Shown here: positions 1 through 6,575 of the stretch, piece after piece
Position numbering within the stretch: position 1 is the first letter of the stretch
How the letters are laid out: each line of letters opens with the position of its first letter
From: Candidatus Hydrogenedentota bacterium
GTDB lineage: Bacteria > UBA8481 > J006
NCBI GenBank assembly: GCA_003697085.1
Contig: RFFU01000029.1
Location: forward strand, 1 to 15,750
Direction: 5' to 3'
Length of the DNA: 15,750 bases
Notes under the pieces: generated by a model
What the model was told of the DNA's origin: nothing
The model's input: the letters and a program-made list of their open reading frames with translations, nothing else
Databases searched by the model: none
Translations under genes and position numbers: made by a program

Positions 1-118
1 GAACAAGCGCGGTAGCGTCTTTTTCCGCCCCTACTCCTGCCTTCGCCCCCGTGCTTGATCCTTCTCCTTTTTGCCGTTGTGCTTGCCCTTGCCCCTGCCG
101 TTGCCCTCCCTGTTACGC
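1..118. repeat. Pyrimidine-rich low-complexity tract
   Basis: The first ~118 bases are strongly C/T-biased on the plus strand, with loosely recurring 6-mers of the TTGCCC/CTGCCG kind. They resemble the degenerate part of the tract at 14985-15062 and, more distantly, the 7-bp array at 2849-2910. I see no credible reading frame through it. The tract touches the window edge, so its full extent is unknown. Confidence 0.5.
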
Positions 119-374
119 TGGCCGGGTGACTACCTACAAAATAAAATCGCACCCAAAAGACGGGGGGGGGCATGAGAAATTGTGGATAGGGTTAAATTTC
201 TGAAGACAGGTATTCCTTGGAGCGAACCACGGACCCGAAAATGGGTGGCAAAAAACGAGACCACGGGGGGTTGATGACACTGTGACAAACACACCCTGTG
301 GACAACAGTGCCCGCGCTCCAGTGGGAAGTGCTTCCTGAAGGTCCGGCGTTCTCGCCGCGACACGCTCTTCCCT
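119..374. other. Gene-free stretch with G9 run and two DnaA-box-like 9-mers
   Basis: No frame here has protein-like composition or a ribosome binding site. It contains a run of nine G (162-170) and two 9-mers one mismatch from the DnaA box in the same orientation: TGTGGATAG at 181-189 and TGTGGACAA at 297-305. A 5-bp hairpin is visible at the minus-strand 3' side of the 375-1028 gene (GGAAG/CTTCC, near 326-337), but it lacks a T-tract, so I do not call a terminator. Confidence 0.35.
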
Positions 375-1028
375 TCAGAAAATCAGGTTGAACGACCCTT
401 CTTTAACGAACGAATGGACTTGGCCGGTGTTCGAATAAGTTTTGAAGGTCTCTCCTCCCTCTCCGCGGCGCCGCTGTGTTTCCTCGATTCCATCTCTCAC
501 TTTTCCCCTCCCCTCATCCGAAAGCGTTCCTTCCGCTCCCTTCCCCTCCACCCTCTCTTCCTCTTCCTGCTCGCGCAGTTCTTTCCGCGCCTTCGCCTCC
601 ATCTTCTCAGCCTCGGCCGCCACCTGCCGATCCTTCGCCGAAGGCTTTGCCGGCGCCAGCGCCGCTTTCTTGATCGTCCGCGCCTTCTCGATCGTTCGCT
701 CGGGATCGTTCGGAATGGGGGACGTGTCTATCTTCACTTCTCCGCCGACCGCGTACTTCTTTCCATCCGGTCCTACCTGATAGTCAAAATCGGGGGCTCC
801 CTTCGCATACTGGCCGGCGGCCGCGAGATGCGCCTGCTCGTGCCGCCGAACTTCCGCGTCCCGTTCCCGAAGTTTCTTGACCTGCTCCTCTTCTTCCGGA
901 CTCAACTCACGAAGCGTTCCGTCGTCCGTTCCCGTCGAGACGGAGGCGGAGTGCCTCGCACCGCCTCTCACTCCCCCGCCGACAATCCCCCCCACTCCGA
1001 CCGATATGCCCGAAATGCTCATTCCCAC
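375..1028 (-). CDS. SprA-related putative metalloprotease (PF12118-like)
   Basis: The 217-residue product carries the hallmark block of the SprA-related family: an acidic run, then RDAEVRRHEQAHLAAAG (HEQAH at 63-67, a zincin-like HExxH), then YQVGPDGKKYAVGGEV (about 83-98), then IDTSPIPNDPERTIEKA and a KKAALAPAKPSAKDRQVA segment. The family is known as putative metalloproteases by sequence; the substrate is unknown. The N-terminus is Gly/Val/Ser-rich without a clear signal peptide, and the last ~70 residues are charged and low in complexity, probably disordered. The start is GTG at 1028, with AAAGGAG at 1039-1045 about 10 nt upstream; the ATG two codons later is possible. It lies 243 bp downstream of the glycosyltransferase gene in the same direction and looks like its own unit. 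Confidence 0.8.
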   Translation of the reverse strand: MGMSISGISVGVGGIVGGGVRGGARHSASVSTGTDDGTLRELSPEEEEQVKKLRERDAEVRRHEQAHLAAAGQYAKGAPDFDYQVGPDGKKYAVGGEVKIDTSPIPNDPERTIEKARTIKKAALAPAKPSAKDRQVAAEAEKMEAKARKELREQEEEERVEGKGAEGTLSDEGRGKVRDGIEETQRRRGEGGETFKTYSNTGQVHSFVKEGSFNLIF

Positions 1029-1271
1029 GGGACACGGACTCCTTTCCGAAATTCCACCCCGACACGGGGCCGAACCAATCCTTGTTCGTCTCTTCGGACG
1101 TTACCGACTTCTCCTTGAGTATTTTTTTTAAAATTTTTAATCCCCCCTCTCTGCCTCTAAAACCCTTTGTAAATTTAGGAAAATTCGCTGTATCAACTCT
1201 AAAATAAAAGAACAGGCATTCCTCACCGCGGGAAATTTTCACTCCACAATTCCGAATTACAGCACAACGAA
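1029..1271. other. Intergenic spacer, AT-rich
   Basis: This spacer contains the most AT-rich stretch of the window (about 1120-1210), including an A/T run of over 20 bp around 1121-1141. It would fit a promoter region for the SprA-related gene. A TTGATA hexamer (minus strand) sits in it, but no good -10 lies at the right distance, so no promoter is called. No small gene is evident. Confidence 0.4.
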
Positions 1272-2486
1272 TCACTTACGTGGGAACAAGGTTCCGACGC
1301 CAAACCCTCCCAATAACGCCAACAGAGGCCTCACAGGAAGAAAATATCTCGGAATGGGATAAAGCCACATATGGAAAAACGTAAAATACAGAAGAACCCC
1401 TATCGCACACCGCCCTTCCGTAACCCTCCATGCCCTTCCCATTCCCACCAGAGCGAGCAGAAGCGACACGATGTTGGCAACGCGAAGAAACGCCTTCGCA
1501 ATCGGAAAGCGATCCAATGACTTCATTGCCCCCGGAACATCCACCCAAGACCAAAATACTCCCTTGATGGCCCGGACGGTCCCCCCAACCGGATCTGAAA
1601 AGAAGCGGGCCCGGCCCTTTCGAAAATAAATCCGATGCTGCTCTGAAAGAGGATAATGTCGGTAAACATGTTTCTCCTGTTTGAAAATCATCGCTCCTCG
1701 AGGATCGTACGGACTTAAAAGCCACGGAAAATCGTATTGCATCGTCGCCCAAAGAAGAAATCCAAAGCCTCCTGAACGAACCGCCGTCTCTTCTCCCAAC
1801 ACAACCCGATTTCTCCAGGCCCATAACTGCATCGGAATTATCATGATGATCAGGCTTACAAAAATTCGCTTCCAGAATCGCGGGCGGTGGAAAAAGGTCG
1901 CAACCATCGCCAACAGATGAAGCAGTGCCGTGATCATCGTCTGATAGGGCAACACTCCCCCGAGAACCCCCTGCCATAAAAAGCCTCGAACGGACGAATG
2001 CCGTAATGTCCGGGTCCACTGTAGGTACCAGAGAAAAACGAGAACGGCGCCTATCGATTCCGTCAGAATGTATGCTGGAGGAGGAATGCTGACGGGATCG
2101 AATGCCCAGAGAAGACCCGCCAGGAAGGCCGCCCCTCTCCCCAACCGGCCCCCGAGAAATTCGAAAAGGAGCGGTGCCAGAGCCGCGGAAAGAATCGCTT
2201 GAACGATCTGAACCCCGCGAAGTTCGTTCCCCGACATCTTCAACATTCCCGTTAGAAAGAGAGGGTATACCGGAGGCCTCTTTGCGGTTGGTCGCCCCTC
2301 AATGTCGACAAATCCGACCCCGTTCAACATTCCCCGCGCCATCGAGAGATAGGTCACGGAATCGGAAGTGACCCCGGAATAGTGAACGATTGGGAGAATC
2401 AGTCTCGAAAGAAGCGCCGCTAAAAACAAGGTTGGTCTCGCATTCCGCAACGCCCAAACAACAATACGATTCCTTCCTTCACCCAT
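1272..2486 (-). CDS. GT39/ArnT-like integral membrane glycosyltransferase
   Basis: The product is a 404-residue polytopic membrane protein. Family features are an N-terminal membrane segment ending in a short loop with SDSVTYLSMARGML (Asp42 at the position of the catalytic Asp of GT-C enzymes), followed by GRPTAKRPPVYPLFL, the R-x-P-x-YP block of PMT/ArnT-like transferases. About eight further hydrophobic segments follow, and a C-terminal IPRYFLPVRPLLALL block. Such enzymes transfer sugar from a polyprenyl-phosphate donor on the outer face of the inner membrane; acceptor and sugar cannot be read from the sequence. The start is ATG at 2486, because AGAGGA lies 7 nt upstream. The open frame runs further upstream to 2534, but that part is hydrophilic and lacks a ribosome binding site. 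A terminator at 2599-2620 separates it from the GH57 operon, so it is probably transcribed alone. Confidence 0.75.
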   Translation of the reverse strand: MGEGRNRIVVWALRNARPTLFLAALLSRLILPIVHYSGVTSDSVTYLSMARGMLNGVGFVDIEGRPTAKRPPVYPLFLTGMLKMSGNELRGVQIVQAILSAALAPLLFEFLGGRLGRGAAFLAGLLWAFDPVSIPPPAYILTESIGAVLVFLWYLQWTRTLRHSSVRGFLWQGVLGGVLPYQTMITALLHLLAMVATFFHRPRFWKRIFVSLIIMIIPMQLWAWRNRVVLGEETAVRSGGFGFLLWATMQYDFPWLLSPYDPRGAMIFKQEKHVYRHYPLSEQHRIYFRKGRARFFSDPVGGTVRAIKGVFWSWVDVPGAMKSLDRFPIAKAFLRVANIVSLLLALVGMGRAWRVTEGRCAIGVLLYFTFFHMWLYPIPRYFLPVRPLLALLGGFGVGTLFPRK

Positions 2487-2598
2487 CGACGATTCCTCTC
2501 GTCTCATGCAACATTTTCCCACGCTCTTCCCCAAATCCGACCGTTATCCTCTCTCTTCACTCGAAAATTGCAAGACCCGTCCTCTTTTGGTGCACGAC

Positions 2599-2620
2599 AA
2601 AAAATCGGCATTATTGCCGG
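2599..2620 (-). terminator. Rho-independent terminator of the DUF4912-GH57 operon
   Basis: On the minus strand a CGGCA/TGCCG stem (5 bp) with an ATAA loop is followed directly by A and then six T. It lies about 210 bp beyond the GH57 stop codon and upstream of the glycosyltransferase gene, a sensible place to end the operon transcript. The short stem keeps confidence moderate. Confidence 0.5.
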
Positions 2621-2752
2621 AAACATAGGCGAGAACGCCCTCCTTCGCCGGCCCCCCGAAGGCAAAAGGCGTGTATCGTGGGCCATTTATCTTGTAGGCA
2701 AGAATGGGGCGCAGGTTCTCCAACCCGCGGAGAACGAATCGTGCACTCCGGG

Positions 2753-2794
2753 GGGGATTCCTCGTCGGGCGGCGCCCTCCTCGGAATGACACCA
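2753..2794 (+). repeat. Dispersed palindromic repeat module A, copy 1
   Basis: This 42-bp module is the reverse complement of 15205-15246 with one mismatch (41 of 42). It begins GGGGATTCCTCG and ends CCTCGGAATGACACCA, so its two ends are themselves partly inverted (ATTCC...GGAAT). A diverged relative lies at 15285-15325. It resembles the REP/BIME-like intergenic repeats that are abundant in many bacterial genomes. Confidence 0.8.
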
Positions 2795-2797
2795 CGG

Positions 2798-2835
2798 GCG
2801 AATCGGCGATTCGCAGACTGGAGAGTCTACGCTCC
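2798..2835 (+). repeat. Dispersed repeat module B, copy 1
   Basis: This 38-bp module is the reverse complement of 15383-15420 with four mismatches (34 of 38). The conserved core is TTCGCAGACTGGAGAGTCTA. The TAG stop codon of the GH57 frame (2827-2829) lies inside this module, so the current end of that protein is set by repeat sequence. Confidence 0.8.
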
Positions 2836-4533
2836 AAATATTCTGTTCCCTTTTTCCTTTTGCCTTTTCCCTTTTCCCTTTTGCCTTTTGCCTTTTGCCT
2901 TTTGCCTTTCCCGTCCCTTCCGCATATTCCGCAGTCCAAAGATTCGAAAATCAATCCACGGAAAAACACTCCCGCCGTCCTCACAGTCCCGCAAAAAAGC
3001 CTCCTCCGTTTCCCCGCTCTCCGCCATCGCCAACAACTTCCAAAATCTCTCGATATGTCGTAGAAAACGTGTGCGGGCATATCCCACCGTCGTGCCGGCC
3101 TTCATCATAAACGGCCAATCGCTCGCCTGGGCGAGAAGAAGTTCTCGAACTGCTTGGTTTAGAATTCTTTCTCGATCGCCCCCTTCTTCCCAGAATCGCA
3201 GCGCCGCTGAACGCATCGCTTCCGATGCCCGATGCAACTCGGGATAGATCCAATCGTTGGAGGGATCGAGCCACACGGAGGAGAAACCGTGATTCCCCCA
3301 AGAAGAAAAGACTCCCTCACCCTTTTCCACCCGTTTCTTCCTCTTCAAAAGATCCCCCGGTGTCCGCAATCGAACAACGCTTTCCCTTGCTTCACGAATC
3401 AGACTCTCGAGAAATTCAGGCCCTTCGTACCACCAATGCCCGAAGAGTTCCGCGTCAAAGGGAACAACGATTCCGGTCTCTCGTTCCCCTCTTCGTCGCT
3501 CACACCATTTCAGAAACGCCCGCGCATGCTCCCGGGCCTTCTTCTCCGCCTCGCCGGGATCATAAATCTCCTTTTTCCGCAGAGGCGTTTCCAGCGAGGT
3601 CACGCGATGATATTTCATTCCGGAAGGAACTCCGCTTCCCAACGGATGCCTATACGGTCGTGCGTACCCGAATTCCGCTTCTTCCAAACCGTCTCGATGA
3701 AATTCTCGGTACACGCCGTCGGCCGGGTAACCGTCCCGCGCGGACCAGACAAGCCGTGAGGCATCAGGATCGCGCCCGAAAAGATACAGGCCGCTCTTCG
3801 AAACCATGAGCCCGGCGGGCCCCGGACCCCACGCTCCTTCGCATCTTCCTCTCTCTCCATATCGGCGGAGACCATGAAAATCCAGTACGGTGTAACGGAT
3901 CCCGGCCTCGACCAACGCACGCTCGGCGTTCCGCGTATACCCGCACTCCGGAAGCCAAAATCCCGGCGGGATCCGCCCAAAGTGTTGTCTATGGGATTCC
4001 ACTCCGATCTTCACCTGCGCCTCCACCGTGCTTTCTTCCACATCAAAAACGGGGAGATAGGCATGCGTTGCGGCTGTCGTCATCAACTCCAATCGCCCTT
4101 CTTCCTCCAGTTCCCGAAAGAGACTGATAATGTCTCCTCCGATCTCCTCCTCCCAGAAACGTTTTAGTTTGAGAAAACGCCGGTGATAGAAGCACGCCAA
4201 ACGTTGCAACGCGGGAATCGCCCAAAAACGCTCGACTTCCCGCTCCGCCAATTCCACCCGCTCGTTGAGAAATCGCTCAAATCGTTCCCGAAAATATCTG
4301 TCCCGCATCATCGTCGAAAGCGTAGGCGAAAAGGAGAACGCAAGGCGAAACGGAACCTCTTCCCGATGGAGATTCCGGAAACACCTTGCCAAGGGAAGAT
4401 AGCACTCCAGCATCGCCTCGTGAAACCAAATCTCCTCCAACGGATGCTCGTACTCGGGTTGGCGAAGAAATGGAAGGTGAGCGTGGAGGATAATCGAAAG
4501 GAAAACCGGCCGGCGCCGGGCGGCGCCCTTCAC
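2827..4533 (-). CDS. GH57/DUF1957 1,4-alpha-glucan branching-type enzyme
   Basis: The 568-residue product belongs to glycoside hydrolase family 57, DUF1957 subgroup, whose characterised members (Thermus TT1467 type) are alpha-1,4-glucan branching enzymes. Visible motifs are HAHLPF near the N-terminus (17-22), GFWLPECGYT with the expected nucleophile Glu196, PFDAELFGHWWYEGP with the expected acid Asp360, and a helical C-terminal domain with DWPFMMKAGTTVGYA (about 472-486). The family normally ends at a block like FPWIDFRIF, here 524-532. The remaining ~36 residues come from the 7-bp array and a dispersed repeat and are probably not functional. The start is GTG at 4533, overlapping the stop of the upstream DUF4912 gene as GTGA, so translation is likely coupled. 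DUF4912 and GH57/DUF1957 genes commonly neighbour each other, which supports a shared glucan role. Confidence 0.88.
   Translation of the reverse strand: MKGAARRRPVFLSIILHAHLPFLRQPEYEHPLEEIWFHEAMLECYLPLARCFRNLHREEVPFRLAFSFSPTLSTMMRDRYFRERFERFLNERVELAEREVERFWAIPALQRLACFYHRRFLKLKRFWEEEIGGDIISLFRELEEEGRLELMTTAATHAYLPVFDVEESTVEAQVKIGVESHRQHFGRIPPGFWLPECGYTRNAERALVEAGIRYTVLDFHGLRRYGERGRCEGAWGPGPAGLMVSKSGLYLFGRDPDASRLVWSARDGYPADGVYREFHRDGLEEAEFGYARPYRHPLGSGVPSGMKYHRVTSLETPLRKKEIYDPGEAEKKAREHARAFLKWCERRRGERETGIVVPFDAELFGHWWYEGPEFLESLIREARESVVRLRTPGDLLKRKKRVEKGEGVFSSWGNHGFSSVWLDPSNDWIYPELHRASEAMRSAALRFWEEGGDRERILNQAVRELLLAQASDWPFMMKAGTTVGYARTRFLRHIERFWKLLAMAESGETEEAFLRDCEDGGSVFPWIDFRIFGLRNMRKGRERQKAKGKRQKGKGKRQKEKGNRIFGA
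2849..2910. repeat. Heptanucleotide tandem array (CCTTTTG)n
   Basis: Nearly nine consecutive 7-bp units of CCTTTTG, with variants CCTTTTC and CCTTTTT. Units 5 to 8 (2877-2904) are perfect. Because 7 is not a multiple of 3, read on the minus strand the array gives a 7-residue period rich in Lys/Gly/Gln/Arg, which forms the C-terminal tail of the GH57 protein. Such arrays are prone to slippage; gain or loss of a unit would shift the tail's frame but leave the catalytic domain intact. Confidence 0.9.
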
Positions 4534-6149
4534 ACCTCTTTCTTCGAGCGGTTCTTTCTGGTCACTCGCAATCCGGTTCGTATCCGACGGCTCTTGTCCG
4601 CCTTCACGGCCACGGCCGGAATTTCGAGCGCGCCGGGAGGCAAAACCAGTCGCATGGTAAATGTCCCGTCCGGCCTCAACTTCACCCGCTTCCCGAGTAC
4701 CGTCACCTCCGCGTCAGGCTCCGTCCCGCCGAAAACGATCAATTCACAGTCAATCCAAAAGTAAAATGTGTCTTCGGCGGGGCCGGGGTGCGCCGAGACG
4801 AAATCCCCGAAACTCGACGGAAGATCGATCTCCCATCCCTCGACCGGTCCGCTTCTCCAATCTCCCTTCCCCTCGGGAATTCCCGCTCCCGATCGGACCC
4901 CCGCGACGGGCCCTCCGAAGACCGAAACCCCGGAGAAAACACCCCCGGGCGCGATCGGAAAAAAAGCGCCGGGAGTTTCGAGACACTTCTCCTCTGGAGA
5001 AACAGACCTTCGGCGGTCACCTCCTCGCGAAATCGTCTCCGAAACCGGCCGCGCCCCGCGGGCTCCTGTTCCCCCGGGAACCCCACGCACCCTTCCCAAA
5101 TGAACTTCGCGTGCCGCCGGCGTTTTCTTTTCTTCAACCCCACCCCCTTTCGCTTCCGCACCCCGGACTTCCTTCCGTTTACCTTCTTCCGAACGAACCC
5201 GACCGTCGCTCCAAGGCTCCGGAACCTCCGGCGTCTCGACGACATTCGAGTGAAGCCACGGTTCGAAGCGGCGATCGTCTCCCTTCTTCTCGAAACCCAG
5301 ATCCGCCGTCCAGGCGAGTCCCGATGTCGGGAGAGGGATATACCAGGAATTTATCCCGGGAAGAACTTCCACCTCGAAACTGACCGACTCTAAATTGTCC
5401 CGGCGGACACCGCGGAGTTTCAGCCCCGGTGTCTTCTCTTCGGCTTCTTTGCGCCACCTTTGTTCATCCTCGGGAGCCAGATCCCAATAAGCGTAGAGCC
5501 AGCGGGGATCGCGGGCCATCAGCACGAGGCGTGAACGGCCGTAACGCCGCGGCATCAGCCCCACTCCCGCTGACTCTTCCTTCCTTTCCATTTCCGGCGC
5601 CGTCTCAGCCTCGGCCGCCGATTCCTCTGGCGTTTCGCTCTTCTTCCCCAGCCGCACGCGCACGCGCCGCTTCCTCCCTGCGGGCCCGGGGGCCAACGAG
5701 GACCCCGAAAGATCGTCCGGAAGCGGAGCCAGCGTTTTCTCTCCCGCACTCGGTGTCGGAGGTGCGGAGGGACTCTCTCGCAATATCCTACTGCGGGACT
5801 TTCTGCCGCCTTCCGAATCGCTTTCCGACACCGAAGGCGGCGTTACTTTCGTCGTTTTCGACGCTGAAACGCGCGTCTCTTCCGCCTTTCTTTCCCTTGT
5901 CCGGGTCTTTTTGCGCCGCGCGCGCTCTTCGAGTATCTTCCGGCCCTTTTCCGCGGCTACCGCCGACGGAGCGCTTGTCCCGCCACTCCGAACGCGCCGA
6001 CGTCGAACAGTCCGTTTCCGGACCTCGAGTTTCGCCAAAGCCGTCGCCAATTCTTCCTTCGTCATCCTCCAACGGCCCGGGATCTCCTTTTCCCGTGCCC
6101 GCTTGATCAACTCAGCCTTCGTCTCCTTCATCAATTCCGACTTCGACAC
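4530..6149 (-). CDS. DUF4912 protein with N-terminal Rho-N/SAP-like domain
   Basis: With the start chosen here the product has 539 residues. Residues 1-45 (KETKAELIKRAREKEIPG, then MTKEELATALAKLE) look like a Rho-N/SAP-like helix-loop-helix. A long Arg/Lys/Ser/Pro-rich disordered stretch follows. From about 199 the DUF4912 signature appears (SRLVLMARDPRWLYAYWD, then LPTSGLAWTADLGF). A Gly-rich linker separates it from a second block near 445-530 (FYFWIDCELIVFGGTEPDAE, then LRPDGTFTMRLVLP), the usual C-terminal part of DUF4912 proteins. The biochemical role is unknown. The start GTG at 6149 is preceded by GAGGAG at 6156-6161 (6-nt spacing); the frame stays open to a TTG at 6224, which is less likely. 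The gene overlaps the GH57 gene by 4 bp and is first in that operon. Confidence 0.82.
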   Translation of the reverse strand: MSKSELMKETKAELIKRAREKEIPGRWRMTKEELATALAKLEVRKRTVRRRRVRSGGTSAPSAVAAEKGRKILEERARRKKTRTRERKAEETRVSASKTTKVTPPSVSESDSEGGRKSRSRILRESPSAPPTPSAGEKTLAPLPDDLSGSSLAPGPAGRKRRVRVRLGKKSETPEESAAEAETAPEMERKEESAGVGLMPRRYGRSRLVLMARDPRWLYAYWDLAPEDEQRWRKEAEEKTPGLKLRGVRRDNLESVSFEVEVLPGINSWYIPLPTSGLAWTADLGFEKKGDDRRFEPWLHSNVVETPEVPEPWSDGRVRSEEGKRKEVRGAEAKGGGVEEKKTPAAREVHLGRVRGVPGGTGARGARPVSETISRGGDRRRSVSPEEKCLETPGAFFPIAPGGVFSGVSVFGGPVAGVRSGAGIPEGKGDWRSGPVEGWEIDLPSSFGDFVSAHPGPAEDTFYFWIDCELIVFGGTEPDAEVTVLGKRVKLRPDGTFTMRLVLPPGALEIPAVAVKADKSRRIRTGLRVTRKNRSKKEV

Positions 6150-6251
6150 CGCCGCCTCCTCACTGCCATTCCCCCCCTTCCCGCACACCACACCGATCTC
6201 CTTCCTTGAAACGCCCCCGACCAACCATCCCCACTCGCTTCTCCCGAGGTC

Positions 6252-6280
6252 ATTAACCGAGGAAGCAGCCTCTGCGTCAA
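6252..6280 (-). promoter_or_regulatory. Sigma-70-like promoter for the DUF4912-GH57 operon
   Basis: On the minus strand, TTGACG (6280-6275, 5 of 6 to consensus) and GTTAAT (6257-6252, 4 of 6) are separated by exactly 17 bp. This puts transcription start about 95 bp before the proposed GTG start of the DUF4912 gene. Confidence 0.5.
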
Positions 6281-6575
6281 GAGAATAAGGCCCCCTGGCA
6301 TAAAGTTGAAATTCCGTACCGTCCCTGTCTCTTGTACCAAAAAATCCTCATTTCGTTTCCACTACGGCTTCCTCTCCCCACATCGAACATCGGGCGCGGA
6401 CACTCCTGATCTGAGAAAAACCGCTTGACTCTTCGACAGAGCCGAGTCCCCGCGCTGCATCCCCCTTTGTGATGAAAGGCGGACTCTCTAAAGCAAAGCG
6501 CCCGAACTGTGTTCTTCCTTCCTCTCTTGTTCCGCTGCCCGCCTGATCGGCGAAATCAGTACCGTTCTGACCCCA
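6281..6575. other. Intergenic debris between res and the DUF4912 operon
   Basis: No complete gene. On the minus strand, directly after the res stop codon, the same frame stays open for 75 codons to a TGA at 6350-6348; its sequence does not resemble a restriction-subunit C-terminus. TGGGGTCAGAACGGTACTGA begins right at the res stop (minus strand, 6575 downward), and a related string, GACAGGGACGGTACGGAATT, occurs near 6308-6327. Both look like end sequences of small dispersed elements. A weak hairpin (GACTC/GAGTC, 6426-6448) is followed after six bases by T5 on the minus strand and could end the mod-res transcript. Confidence 0.4.

Larger units (their letters stand above)
2487..2826. other. Intergenic region with terminator and dispersed repeats
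   Basis: This 340-bp gap holds a rho-independent terminator (2599-2620) and a cluster of dispersed repeat modules (about 2690-2835) that recur inverted near the right end of the window. The open frames crossing it are repeat translations, not genes. Possible promoter elements for the glycosyltransferase gene (TTGCAA at 2568-2573, GATAAC at 2543-2548, minus strand) are badly spaced at 19 bp. Confidence 0.5.

Noticed and set aside
282-1131. Long plus-strand open frames across the SprA-related gene
   Set aside because: They are antisense shadows of a gene with strong family motifs (HEQAH, GPDGKKYAVGGEV); their translations are Arg/Pro/Ser-rich and lack a ribosome binding site.
1165-1200. Sigma-70 promoter for the SprA-related gene (TTGATA, minus strand)
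   Set aside because: At 16-18 bp spacing the best -10 (TTTACA) matches only 3 of 6, too weak in an AT-rich stretch where such matches arise by chance.
2849-2910. Possible CRISPR array
   Set aside because: The repeats are direct 7-mers without spacers, so this is a simple tandem array. No CRISPR-type repeat-spacer structure or cas gene is present in the window.
2390-3247. Plus-strand open frame of 285 codons through the repeat region
   Set aside because: It crosses the glycosyltransferase start, the terminator, dispersed repeats and the GH57 3' end. Its composition is repeat translation and antisense, not protein-like.
4661-6106. Several long plus-strand frames antisense to the DUF4912 gene
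   Set aside because: The Arg/Pro/Ser-rich translations are typical of the reverse of a GC-rich gene. The minus-strand frame carries the DUF4912 signature and a good start.
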